Source: Alphaproteobacteria bacterium
GTDB taxonomy: Bacteria > Pseudomonadota > Alphaproteobacteria > Caulobacterales > Caulobacteraceae
NCBI GenBank assembly: GCA_003241825.1
Contig: QBLX01000015.1
Span: 6,350 to 42,481, forward strand
DNA length: 36,132 nt
Direction of reading: 5' to 3'
The notes beneath the pieces were generated by a model. That model was not told the origin of the DNA and did no database searches. It was given only the letters and a program-made list of their open reading frames with translations. A program made the translations under genes and the position numbers. This document shows positions 1 to 7,682 of the stretch, one piece after another. How positions within the stretch are numbered: position 1 is the first letter of the stretch; each line of letters opens with the position of its first letter.

Positions 1-1
1 G

Positions 2-310
2 CTGAGGGCAGCGGAGTTGACGACCGAAACCGGCAACGACTGGTTCGAGGTGACCCAGCGCTATATCGACGGTCGGCCCGACAGTGCGGGAGGATTCCGA
101 CCATCCCTGGGTGTCAGTGCAGGGTCCGGTCGCTACGGCGGGCGTCATGGCGGCTTTTCATCGTCGGGCGTTGGCGTGGGCGTGGGCCTGAATTTCAGCG
201 GTCCATCAGCGACATCTACTGTACTTGAGGTTCGCCTGGGCCGGGGCCAGCAGCCCGACCGCCCTGAAGTTTATGATGCTCGCGAGGTGCAGTCGGCCTT
301 GAGGCGCTGA
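2..310 (+). CDS. Gly-rich hypothetical protein, C-terminal part (5' end outside window)
   Basis: The reading frame is already open at the window edge and runs about 102 codons to a TGA, so only the C-terminal part is visible. It contains a Gly/Ser-rich middle (YGGRHGG, then alternating Val-Gly) between two more ordinary stretches, and ends with YDAREVQSALRR. The layout resembles the C-terminal half of DUF4136-type envelope lipoproteins, but no decisive motif is present and the tail seems short for that family. The missing N-terminus would show whether it has a lipoprotein signal. It converges with the DUF2214 gene, leaving 11 bases between the stops. That it is a real gene is likely; the family is a guess. 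Confidence 0.6.
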   Translation: MRAAELTTETGNDWFEVTQRYIDGRPDSAGGFRPSLGVSAGSGRYGGRHGGFSSSGVGVGVGLNFSGPSATSTVLEVRLGRGQQPDRPEVYDAREVQSALRR

Positions 311-321
311 CGGAGCTGATA

Positions 322-762
322 TCAGCCTGCCCAGCGTGCCATCAATGCAGCAAAGGCTGCGAGCGGCAGCAGTAACAGCACCTCGATGCGAACAAGCCCG
401 GCAATCCGCTTCACCTCTGCCGCTTCCGGCTGAAAGGCCGGATCGGCCTTTGCTGCCCGGGCCCAGCGGATGAAGGTGAGGGTCGGAACGACGGACAACA
501 GCCCGATCACCGAAAACGTCGCGATCTTGGCCCAGAAAAAGGGGTTGGCCTGATAGAATTCCCAACCCTTCTCACCCCAGACCACCCGGGCCGCCCCGGC
601 CAGGAAGACGAGAACCGCGACACCGCCGTACCCGGCATCCAGGCCCGTCAGCCGTCGGACGGGAACGCTGCTGCCCCTCAGATAGGCCAGTTCCATGGCC
701 AGCATGATGACCAGTCCGAACGCCAGGAGATGGTGGATGATCGCAAGCCCTGTGTAATGCAT
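322..762 (-). CDS. DUF2214 family inner-membrane protein
   Basis: A 146-residue integral membrane protein with about four hydrophobic helices (roughly 5-27, 45-62, 76-97 and 125-143). It begins with MHYTGLAIIHHLLAFG and carries FYQANPFFWAKI in the second half, the pattern I associate with DUF2214, a family of unknown function. The start is well supported: a perfect AAGGAGG Shine-Dalgarno (complement of 770-776) lies 7 bases before the ATG. It is transcribed away from crcB across a 49-base divergent gap and appears monocistronic. No catalytic or ligand residues can be named. Confidence 0.8.
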   Translation of the reverse strand: MHYTGLAIIHHLLAFGLVIMLAMELAYLRGSSVPVRRLTGLDAGYGGVAVLVFLAGAARVVWGEKGWEFYQANPFFWAKIATFSVIGLLSVVPTLTFIRWARAAKADPAFQPEAAEVKRIAGLVRIEVLLLLPLAAFAALMARWAG

Positions 763-796
763 CGGCCAGCCTCCTTCGCTTTGCCATGGTTCAGGT

Positions 797-802
797 TATA
801 AG
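797..802 (+). promoter_or_regulatory. candidate -10 element for a near-leaderless crcB mRNA
   Basis: TATAAG sits 9 bases before the crcB ATG at 812. If it is a -10 hexamer, transcription would start near 809 and leave only about 3 untranslated bases. No Shine-Dalgarno precedes the ATG, which fits near-leaderless initiation, a common mode in Caulobacter. The -35 is poor: the best match is TTCGCT at 775-780 with a 16-base spacer. Confidence 0.35.
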
Positions 803-811
803 CCCCGCATC

Positions 812-1207
812 ATGACACGTTTTCTGTTGGTTGCCTTTGGCGGGGCACTGGGTTCGATGGCGCGCTATGGCGTAGGCGTCGCCGCGACCCGTATCCTGCC
901 GGGTGCAGCCATGCCCTGGGGTACAGTGGCGGTGAACCTGGTGGGGGGCCTTCTCATGGGACTGCTCACCGGCTGGCTGGCACTGCGAGGCGGCGTCGCC
1001 CAGGAAAGCGTTCGGCTGTTCGCAGCCGTCGGCGTGCTGGGCGGGTTCACGACCTTTTCGGCCTTTTCTCTGGAAACCGTACTGATGCTTGAGCGGCGGC
1101 AATTTTGCCTCGCCGCCCTTTATGTGGGGCTTTCGGTGCTGGCGGCGGTCGCGGCGCTGTTTACCGGCCTCATGATCGCCCGCCGCGCCTTCGGAGTCGC
1201 CCAATGA
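812..1207 (+). CDS. crcB: CrcB/Fluc fluoride ion channel
   Basis: A 131-residue protein with four transmembrane helices, the usual size for a Fluc subunit. Family signatures are present: GGALGSMARYGVG near the N-terminus, PWGTVAVNLVGG with the conserved Asn, and GVLGGFTTFSAFSLE in helix 3, whose Phe and Thr/Ser residues line the fluoride pore and Na+ site in characterised members. The dimeric channel exports cytoplasmic fluoride passively. It is the first gene of a run with rluC-like, HAD and ATP12 genes, and its TGA overlaps the next ATG. I looked for the fluoride riboswitch that often precedes crcB, but the 49-base upstream gap is too short and shows no match. No Shine-Dalgarno is visible. 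Confidence 0.93.
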   Translation: MTRFLLVAFGGALGSMARYGVGVAATRILPGAAMPWGTVAVNLVGGLLMGLLTGWLALRGGVAQESVRLFAAVGVLGGFTTFSAFSLETVLMLERRQFCLAALYVGLSVLAAVAALFTGLMIARRAFGVAQ

Positions 1208-2232
1208 TCAGAGACACGACCGACACGCCCGACATCGGTACCCGTGAGGCCCAGATTGTCTATGTCGCCGAGGCGGAGGACGGCATCCGGCTGGACCGCT
1301 GGTTCCGGCGACGCTGGCCGCACCTGTCGAACATCCAGGTGCAGAAGATGGCCCGGGGCGGCCAGATCCGCGTCGATGGCGCACGCATCAAGCCCGAGGG
1401 GCGTCTGACTGCCGGAGCGGCCGTACGGGTGCCGCCTATACCCGAACCGATCGTGCGCGCACCGGGCGAACATATGGCGCTGACGCCAGCCGACATCGCC
1501 TTTGCCAAATCGATGGTGATCTATGAGGACGATCTGGTGATCGCCCTGAACAAGCCGCACGGCCTGGCCGTACAGGGCGGTACCAAGACGACCCGCCACG
1601 TCGACCGGCTGCTGTCGGCCTGGGGGGAGGGGATGGATCGCCCACGCCTCGTACACCGCCTGGACCGCGACACCTCCGGTGTGCTGCTGCTGGGCAAGGG
1701 GCCGGAGGCCGCCAAGCGGCTGGCGGGTGCCTTCGCTCGTCGGCAGGCGAAGAAGACCTACTGGGCCATCGTGATGGGCCTGCCCAAGCCGGCCGCCGGT
1801 CAGATCGACATGCATCTGAAGAAATCGGGCATCAATGACTATGAGATCATGCGGCCGGCGGATCCCAAGGAGAACGGAGCCGAACCGGCCGAGACCGCCT
1901 TTGCCGTCATCAGCCATGCCGCGCAGCGCGCCGCATGGATGGCGCTGCGTCCCTTCACCGGGCGTACTCATCAGTTGAGAGCTCACATGAAGGCGATCGG
2001 GCATCCTATTCTGGGTGATCCGAAATATGGAGACGAGAAGTCCAACTCGCTTACCGGGCCTCTGAAACTTCAGTTGCATGCGCGCCGGATCGAACTGGAT
2101 CATCCGGGCGGAGGAACTCTGACCGTCGAGGCTCCCATCAGCCCGGAAATGCGGGCGGGATTCGAGCATTTCGGTTTCGACGAGTCCGAATGCATTGGCG
2201 ACCCGTTCGAGGGCGTGAAGCGTCAGCGATGA
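1204..2232 (+). CDS. rluC: RluC/RluD-family 23S rRNA pseudouridine synthase
   Basis: A 342-residue RNA pseudouridine synthase. An S4-type RNA-binding region occupies about residues 25-80 (GIRLDRWFRRRWPHLS, then QIRVDGARIK). The catalytic domain follows, with HRLDRDTSG at 151-159, in which Asp154 is the expected catalytic residue. PFTGRTHQLRAHM and GHPILGDPKYG are conserved RluC/RluD blocks downstream. I start it at the ATG whose bases overlap the crcB stop (ATGA); an open frame continues upstream but only as antiparallel coding shadow inside crcB. The assignment to RluC (positions 955, 2504 and 2580 in E. coli) rather than RluD is by overall resemblance only. It also overlaps the following HAD gene by ATGA. 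Confidence 0.9.
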   Translation: MIRDTTDTPDIGTREAQIVYVAEAEDGIRLDRWFRRRWPHLSNIQVQKMARGGQIRVDGARIKPEGRLTAGAAVRVPPIPEPIVRAPGEHMALTPADIAFAKSMVIYEDDLVIALNKPHGLAVQGGTKTTRHVDRLLSAWGEGMDRPRLVHRLDRDTSGVLLLGKGPEAAKRLAGAFARRQAKKTYWAIVMGLPKPAAGQIDMHLKKSGINDYEIMRPADPKENGAEPAETAFAVISHAAQRAAWMALRPFTGRTHQLRAHMKAIGHPILGDPKYGDEKSNSLTGPLKLQLHARRIELDHPGGGTLTVEAPISPEMRAGFEHFGFDESECIGDPFEGVKRQR

Positions 2233-2912
2233 TCCGTCCGCTCGCTGTCTTCGATATCGACGGGACCCTGGTCGACAGCCGGGAGTCCATTCTGCGAGCA
2301 GCAACCGAGGCAGCGCGCGAATTCGGGCTGCCTGATCCGGAGTATGATCGGGTCCGCCAGATCGTCGGCCTGTCCCTGCCACACGCCCTTGCAGTGCTGG
2401 AGCCGGACCTCAATCCTGCCGAGCTTGAGCGGTTCACGGATGCTTTCCGCGCAAGCTTCGGGCGGATGTTTGATTCGGGCCATGAGGAGCCCCTGTATCC
2501 GGGTGCCATGGAGAGCCTGCGGCGACTGCATCGCGATGGCTGGCGACTTGCGCTGGCGACTGGACAGAACCGGCGGGGGGTGACCCGCAATCTGGAGCGC
2601 GAGGGATGGGGCGAGTTGTTCATCTCCAGCCATTGCGCAGAGGACGGACCGGGCAAGCCACATCCATCCATGTTGATTGAAGCCATGAGGGCCTGTGACA
2701 GTCATCCTGAAATGACGGTCATGATCGGCGACACCGCTCACGACATCACCATGGCCATCAATGCCGGCGTTCATCCGCAGGGGGTGGCCTGGGGATTTCA
2801 TACCGAGGAGGAACAACGGGTTGCCGGGGCGCATCATGTGGCCGTCGACTTCCCCGATCTGGACGCGGCACTCGATCGCTTTGCTCACAATCAGACCCCG
2901 GTACAGGCATGA
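2229..2912 (+). CDS. HAD-superfamily phosphatase, phosphoglycolate-phosphatase-like
   Basis: A 227-residue HAD hydrolase of the Gph/PgmB type with an alpha-helical cap at about residues 20-90. All four motifs are visible: DIDGTLVDS with nucleophile Asp9 and acid/base Asp11, Thr111 in ALATGQ, Lys143 in GKPHPSML, and GDTAHDI with acidic Asp168 and Asp172 for Mg2+. It should dephosphorylate a small cytosolic phosphometabolite; phosphoglycolate is the family's best-known substrate, but the sequence does not settle it. The ATG overlaps the pseudouridine synthase stop and its own TGA overlaps the ATP12 start, so it is probably translationally coupled on both sides. Confidence 0.9.
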   Translation: MIRPLAVFDIDGTLVDSRESILRAATEAAREFGLPDPEYDRVRQIVGLSLPHALAVLEPDLNPAELERFTDAFRASFGRMFDSGHEEPLYPGAMESLRRLHRDGWRLALATGQNRRGVTRNLEREGWGELFISSHCAEDGPGKPHPSMLIEAMRACDSHPEMTVMIGDTAHDITMAINAGVHPQGVAWGFHTEEEQRVAGAHHVAVDFPDLDAALDRFAHNQTPVQA

Positions 2913-3700
2913 GCCATATTCCGCCGCTGGATCCCAATGTTGCGGCCCGCAAGGGATTTCGCGAGTCCGAGGAGCGGCTGAAGCGGTTCTGGACGAACGT
3001 CACCGTTGCACCCCGCACCATGGCGAATGGTCAGTCGGGATTCGTCGTGCTGCTGGACGGCCGTGCGCCCAAGACGCCGGCCCATGCTCCACTGATCCTG
3101 CCGACCGAAGCGTCCGCGTCGCTGGCCGCCGAGGAATGGGCGGCGCAGGGCGAGTTCATCGAGCCAGGCACAATGCCGGCCACCCGGCTGGCGGCGACGG
3201 CCATCGATCGGGTGAGCCAGGCACGCGAAGCGGTAGCCGAGGAAATCGCGGCCTACGCCGGATCCGATCTGCTCTGCTATCTGGCCGAACACCCGACGGG
3301 TCTGGTCACGGAACAGGCAAGCCAATGGGGCCCATGGCGGGACTGGGCGACAGCGGAACTGGGGGTGGTGCTCGTGGCGACACATGGCATCGTTCACCAC
3401 CCTCAGGATCCTGCGACGATTGATCAGGTACGGAGACAAGCGCTGTCACTGGACGATTTTGCCCTTACGGGTCTGGCTACCGCAGTGCCGCTGCTGGGCA
3501 GCGCCGTACTGGGCCTCGCGCTGCAACGGCGCGCGATATCCGGGACGATGGCCTTCGAGGTCAGCCGTCTGGATGAGGCCTATCAGGAGCGGCAATGGGG
3601 CGTGGACGAGGAAGCCCGGCAGCGCACCACCGCGCGCCGGGCCGAAGCCGAATTGCTGGACCGCTGGTTCCGCGCTCTTGGCCCGGACCTCGCGGCCTGA
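2909..3700 (+). CDS. ATP12-family F1-ATPase assembly chaperone
   Basis: A 263-residue ATP12 family protein. ATP12 binds free F1 alpha subunits and prevents aggregation during ATP synthase assembly; the family is found in mitochondria and alphaproteobacteria. Recognisable blocks are RFWTNVTVAP near residue 26, LLDGRAPKTPAHAPLILPT at about 47-66, the AAEEWAAQGE segment, ATRLAATAIDR, SDLLCYLAE and the C-terminal DEAYQERQWGVDEEA. Its ATG overlaps the HAD stop (ATGA), making it the last gene of the four-gene crcB run. Its stop abuts, with no gap, the stop of the convergent acyl-CoA dehydrogenase. Family assignment is secure; the chaperone role in this organism is by homology. Confidence 0.9.
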   Translation: MSHIPPLDPNVAARKGFRESEERLKRFWTNVTVAPRTMANGQSGFVVLLDGRAPKTPAHAPLILPTEASASLAAEEWAAQGEFIEPGTMPATRLAATAIDRVSQAREAVAEEIAAYAGSDLLCYLAEHPTGLVTEQASQWGPWRDWATAELGVVLVATHGIVHHPQDPATIDQVRRQALSLDDFALTGLATAVPLLGSAVLGLALQRRAISGTMAFEVSRLDEAYQERQWGVDEEARQRTTARRAEAELLDRWFRALGPDLAA

Positions 3701-5485
3701 TCAGGCGCCGAGGGCCTCGCGGCTCATGCGCTGCAGCAGATCGCCGCCCTGTCCGATCGCTGCCAGACGGCTGGAGGCGTGGCCGAGGATGTTGGCAGCA
3801 TAGACCTCATACAGGGCGATCTTGCCCTCCAGCCACGCCGGGTCACCATCCGCTGCGTCCAGTCGCGCGCGAGCGGCCAATGCGCCCTTCGCCAGCATCC
3901 AGCCGCCGATGACATCGCCCATCAGGTTCAGATAGGGGGCTGCAGCAGACAGGACGTCCGAACCCCTGGTCGGGTCGGCCTTGGCGTCCAGGAGCCACAG
4001 GGTGGCGTCCTCGACCGCCGCAATCGCGGTGGCAAAACGCTCAACCGGCTTGCCGGAGTAGAGCCGTGCGATCTCGGCCAGGGTGACCTTCATTTCCGAG
4101 ATCACGTCCTTGGCGGACGCTCCGCCGTCCTGCGACAGCTTGCGGCCGACCAGGTCCATGGCCTGGATGCCGTTTGTGCCTTCGTAGATCGGGGCGATGC
4201 GGGCGTCACGATAGTACTGGGCGGCACCTGTCTCCTCGACGAAGCCCATGCCGCCGTGGATCTGGACACCCTGTGAAGCGATGTCGACGCCCATGTCGGT
4301 CGACCAGGCCTTGGCGATCGGGGTGAAGAGGTCTTCGCGACCCTTCCACCAGCGGCGGCCTTCCTCTGTTGCGGCGTGACGGGCCATGTCGGCAGCAACG
4401 CCCGTCGACAGGCAGATTGCACGCGCTGCCTCGATCCGGGCCTTCATCACCGACAGGGTGCGGCGCACATCGGGATGATCGAAGATCGGCGCATTGGCCT
4501 CTCCGGTCCAGATCGACCGGCCCTGACGACGGTCCAGCGCATAGGCCAGCGCATGCTGATAGGCCATTTCGGCTATGCCCACGCCTTCGACGCCGACGCC
4601 CACCCGTGCAGCATTCATCATCGTGAACATAGGGGCGAGGCCCTCGTTAGGACGGCCAACGAGCTCGGCGGTTGCCCCCTCATACTGGATGACACAGGTC
4701 GGCGAGGCGTGGATGCCAAGCTTGTGCTCGATGCCGACCGGACGGAAGCCGTTGCGGTCGCCAAGCGAGCCATCCGCATTCACCAGATACTTGTTGGCCA
4801 GGAACAGGCTTATGCCCTTGGGCCCGGCCGGCGCATCCGGCAGCCGGGCCAGCACCAGATGGACGATGTTGTCGGTAGCGTCGTGGTCGCCCCAGGTGAT
4901 GTAGATCTTCTGACCCGTCAGGCTGTAGGTCCCGTCACCATTCGGAGTGGCTGTGCTTGTCAGGGCCCCGAGATCCGACCCGGCCTGGGGTTCTGTGAGG
5001 CACATCGCTCCGGTCCATTCGCCACTGACCATGCGCGGCAGGTAGGCTGTCTTCTGATGTTCGGTCCCGTGTTCCTCGATCGCCTCGATCGCTGCCAGCG
5101 ACAACATGGGACACAGGCCAAAGGCCATGTTCGCCGCGTGGACCGTTTCAAAGGCTGCGAGTTCCAGCGCCTTGGGCAGTCCCTGGCCGCCTGCATGGAC
5201 GGGCGCGGCCAGACCGGTCCAGCCGCCTTCGGCGAACTGACGATAGGCGTCGGCAAACCCAGGCGCGGCCGACACAGCCCCGTTGGCATAGTGCGCACCC
5301 GCCTGATCGCCAGGCCGGTTCAGCGGAGCCAGAACGCCTTCGGCGAACTGTCCCGCGGCCTCGAGCACGGCATTCAGGACATCAACGTCATAGTCGGGAA
5401 AGGCACCGGTAGCCGCGACATGGTCGATGCCGGCAACGGCGGTCAGGGAGAAGGCGAGGTCACGGACGGGGGCGCGGTAGGGCAT
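3701..5485 (-). CDS. acyl-CoA dehydrogenase, DmdC-like with C-terminal extension
   Basis: A 594-residue FAD-dependent acyl-CoA dehydrogenase, about 200 residues longer than the short/medium-chain enzymes because of an extra C-terminal domain. Visible motifs are MCLTEPQAGSDLG (161-173) for flavin and substrate binding, ITWGDHDATDN, and IYEGTNGIQAMDL with Glu435 as the expected catalytic base. This layout matches the 3-methylmercaptopropionyl-CoA dehydrogenase (DmdC) group, many members of which oxidise ordinary fatty acyl-CoA, so DMSP metabolism should not be assumed. I place the start at MPYRAP, where AGGAAA lies about 9 bases upstream; the open frame extends 36 codons further without family similarity. 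It is divergent from cytochrome b561 across 138 bases, and no electron-transfer flavoprotein genes are nearby. Confidence 0.9.
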   Translation of the reverse strand: MPYRAPVRDLAFSLTAVAGIDHVAATGAFPDYDVDVLNAVLEAAGQFAEGVLAPLNRPGDQAGAHYANGAVSAAPGFADAYRQFAEGGWTGLAAPVHAGGQGLPKALELAAFETVHAANMAFGLCPMLSLAAIEAIEEHGTEHQKTAYLPRMVSGEWTGAMCLTEPQAGSDLGALTSTATPNGDGTYSLTGQKIYITWGDHDATDNIVHLVLARLPDAPAGPKGISLFLANKYLVNADGSLGDRNGFRPVGIEHKLGIHASPTCVIQYEGATAELVGRPNEGLAPMFTMMNAARVGVGVEGVGIAEMAYQHALAYALDRRQGRSIWTGEANAPIFDHPDVRRTLSVMKARIEAARAICLSTGVAADMARHAATEEGRRWWKGREDLFTPIAKAWSTDMGVDIASQGVQIHGGMGFVEETGAAQYYRDARIAPIYEGTNGIQAMDLVGRKLSQDGGASAKDVISEMKVTLAEIARLYSGKPVERFATAIAAVEDATLWLLDAKADPTRGSDVLSAAAPYLNLMGDVIGGWMLAKGALAARARLDAADGDPAWLEGKIALYEVYAANILGHASSRLAAIGQGGDLLQRMSREALGA

Positions 5486-5623
5486 CGGGGGCGTTTCCTG
5501 ACGTTTCTTGCAGCAGCGGTCGCCCATCTTCTTGACGCCTTGCCGCGACGGCACGCAAGTCGATGTTGGTCGCGGGTCAAGACTGGTACACACTACCGCC
5601 TGGTCAACGACGGAGAGTGCAGC

Positions 5624-6181
5624 ATGGCGACGACGCGCGATCGGTATTCAACGGGTTCGATGATCCTTCACTGGGGCATAGCCCTTCTGGTCCTCTTGCA
5701 GGTGGTGCTTGTGACCCTGGCAGAGGCGAATGAGGGCAGCGTTGGCCGTGAGTACATCGGCCTGCACAAGGCGGTCGGGATGACGATCCTGATCCTCACC
5801 CTGGTTCGCATCGGCTGGAGACTGGCCCATCCCGTTGCGCCCTTGCCGCTGGCGATGCCCGCCTGGCAGACCTGGATCGCACGGATAACCCATGTGCTGT
5901 TCTATGCCGTGCTGATCGGCATGCCACTGGGAGGCTGGGCAGCGTCTTCAGCTGCAGGGCGTGACATCAGCTGGTTCGGGCTTTTCAACTGGCCACTGTT
6001 GCCCCTCCCGCTGGACCGCGCGCTCGCCGGGCAGTTCATGGACATGCACGAACTTGCTGCCAAGCTCTTGTATGTCTTGATTGCCTTGCACGTGCTTGGG
6101 GCTCTGAAGCACGCGTTTACGCGTGGCGACAACACCTTGCGGCGGATGGTGCCCTTCGTTCCGCGAAAGCCGGTGGGCTGA
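5624..6181 (+). CDS. cytochrome b561 family di-heme membrane protein
   Basis: A 185-residue inner-membrane protein with four predicted helices and the conserved histidines of bacterial cytochrome b561: His16 in SMILHWGIA, His48 in GLHKAVG, and histidines in DMHELAAK and IALHVLGALKH. It probably moves electrons from the quinone pool to a periplasmic acceptor, or scavenges superoxide as shown for E. coli CybB. The start is set by a GGAGAG site 7 bases before the ATG; a long open frame upstream is only the antisense of the acyl-CoA dehydrogenase. The yceI-like gene starts one base after its stop, mirroring the yceJ-yceI pair of E. coli. Confidence 0.9.
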   Translation: MATTRDRYSTGSMILHWGIALLVLLQVVLVTLAEANEGSVGREYIGLHKAVGMTILILTLVRIGWRLAHPVAPLPLAMPAWQTWIARITHVLFYAVLIGMPLGGWAASSAAGRDISWFGLFNWPLLPLPLDRALAGQFMDMHELAAKLLYVLIALHVLGALKHAFTRGDNTLRRMVPFVPRKPVG

Positions 6182-6182
6182 G

Positions 6183-6755
6183 GTGTTCCGCACCACAATC
6201 ACAGGCTTGCTTGCGGCACTGATCGGGCTCTGGATTCACAATGTCGCCCTTGCCGAAGCCGTGCGATGGACGGTTGACCCGGCGCGATCGGTCATCCGGC
6301 TTGAAGTGGATGCGCTCGGCATGATCCAGACCGGTCGGTTCGGTGACTGGAGCGGGTATATCGTTTTCGATCCTGCCAAGCCTGAGGCGGCCAGGGTCAA
6401 TCTGGCGATCCTCGCAGCCTCGCTGGACATGGGCGATTCCCTCGTGACGGCCCAGGCCAAGAGCCAGGGGTTCCTGCATGTCTCCGACTTTCCACGGATA
6501 GACGTCGCCTTGATCGGGCTGGAGCGGGTGGGGGACGATCGCTATCAGGCGCGCGCGGATGTGACCTGCAAAGGGCAGACGGAACGGGTAACTTTTCCCG
6601 TGGCCGTTCAGGTTTCAGGAAATGAGGTGCAGATCGAGGGGACTGCCAGTCTGGATCGGGAAGCCTTCGGGATCGGTACCGAAAGCTTGAGAGGCCTGAT
6701 CATCGGGCGCATCATCAAGGTGGATGTGGATATCACGGCACGGACCCGTTCGTGA
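6183..6755 (+). CDS. YceI-family periplasmic lipid-binding protein
   Basis: A 190-residue secreted protein. I start it at the GTG one base after the cytochrome b561 stop, because this gives an N-terminal signal peptide (basic FRTT, hydrophobic LLAALIGLWI, likely cleavage after VALA). The mature part shows the YceI lipocalin-like beta-barrel pattern: WTVDPARSVIRLEVDALG, F-GDWSGYIVFDP, a middle helix, and the late ASLDREAFGIG. Family members bind isoprenoid or ubiquinone-like lipids in the periplasm. That makes functional sense beside a membrane di-heme cytochrome, though no interaction is demonstrated. Its TGA overlaps the GTG start of the next gene. Confidence 0.88.
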   Translation: MFRTTITGLLAALIGLWIHNVALAEAVRWTVDPARSVIRLEVDALGMIQTGRFGDWSGYIVFDPAKPEAARVNLAILAASLDMGDSLVTAQAKSQGFLHVSDFPRIDVALIGLERVGDDRYQARADVTCKGQTERVTFPVAVQVSGNEVQIEGTASLDREAFGIGTESLRGLIIGRIIKVDVDITARTRS

Positions 6756-7669
6756 CCGATACAGAAGACGCGTGTGTCGAGGCCTTGAGGGCCGGGCGAC
6801 TGGTTATCCTGCCGACCGAGACCGTCTATGGACTCGCCGCCGATGCGTCACGGCCCGAGGCCGTAGCAGCGATCTTCGAAGCCAAGGGAAGACCGCGCTT
6901 CAACCCGTTGATCGCACATGTCTCTGATTACGAGCAGGCTGCTGCGATTGGCCAGCTCGACGACACGGCTCGAAAGCTGGGCGAGGCGTTCTGGCCAGGT
7001 CCCCTCACGATTGTGGCACCGGTGCGGGCCGCAAACCGGGTCTGTGATCTGGCAAGAGCCGGTCTGGACAGCGTCGCCCTGAGAATTCCGGGCCATCCGG
7101 GCGCCGGAGCGGTGATCGCGGCCTTCGGCGGACCCATCGTGGCTCCATCTGCCAATCGCTCGGGAAGACCCAGCCCAACGACGTTGGCTGACGCGGTCGA
7201 TGAGACGGGCACTTTTGCCGCTGCTGCACTGGATGGTGGGCCGTGTTCAGTCGGCGTTGAAAGCACGGTTGTTTCGATCCTCGGTGGCGGGGTCAGCCTG
7301 CTGCGTCCGGGCGCGGTAACTCGGGCAGAAATCGAGGCCCTGGTCGGACCACTCGTCGAAAGGGAGCAGGGACACCGGTCACCGGGTCGGCTTGCCGTAC
7401 ACTACGCGCCCGACGCACCCGTGCGCATCGAAGCCGTGGCAAAAGGCGATGGCGAGATCCTGCTGGGGTTTGGTCCAGGGGTTGGCGATCCTCGCTGGAG
7501 CTTGAGCCCGACCGGTGATCTGCGTGAGGCTGCGGCAAGACTTTTCCGCCTTTTCCGGGAGGCGGACCGCGAAGGCCCGACCGGAATTGCGGTGTCGCCC
7601 ATCCCCGACGAGGGCCTTGGCGAAGCGATCAACGACCGTCTGAGACGTGCTGCCGGGTTCGTTGGATAA
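6752..7669 (+). CDS. tsaC: L-threonylcarbamoyladenylate synthase (Sua5/TsaC type)
   Basis: A 305-residue Sua5-type enzyme, made of the YrdC catalytic domain (about 1-200) and the C-terminal Sua5 domain. It condenses threonine, bicarbonate and ATP to threonylcarbamoyl-AMP, the first step of t6A modification at position 37 of ANN-decoding tRNAs. Evidence includes LPTETVYGLAADA, KGRPRFNPLIAHV, FWPGPLTIV, VAPSANRSG and GVESTVVS, all characteristic of the nucleotide-binding cleft. The GTG start overlaps the yceI stop (GTGA), so the three genes from 5624 may be co-transcribed although their functions are unrelated. The downstream patatin gene converges, with 13 bases between stops. Confidence 0.92.
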   Translation: MTDTEDACVEALRAGRLVILPTETVYGLAADASRPEAVAAIFEAKGRPRFNPLIAHVSDYEQAAAIGQLDDTARKLGEAFWPGPLTIVAPVRAANRVCDLARAGLDSVALRIPGHPGAGAVIAAFGGPIVAPSANRSGRPSPTTLADAVDETGTFAAAALDGGPCSVGVESTVVSILGGGVSLLRPGAVTRAEIEALVGPLVEREQGHRSPGRLAVHYAPDAPVRIEAVAKGDGEILLGFGPGVGDPRWSLSPTGDLREAAARLFRLFREADREGPTGIAVSPIPDEGLGEAINDRLRRAAGFVG

Positions 7670-7682
7670 CTTTCAGCATAAA

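Noticed and set aside
763-811. Fluoride riboswitch before crcB
   Set aside because: The gap is only 49 bases, already holds the opposing gene's ribosome site, and shows no match to the motif.
1120-2382. 420-codon minus-strand open frame
   Set aside because: Antisense of the pseudouridine synthase; low-complexity Arg/His-rich translation.
4376-5623. Long plus-strand open frame in continuity with cytochrome b561
   Set aside because: It is the antisense of the acyl-CoA dehydrogenase. The real protein starts at 5624 with its own Shine-Dalgarno, and the upstream residues lack any family pattern.
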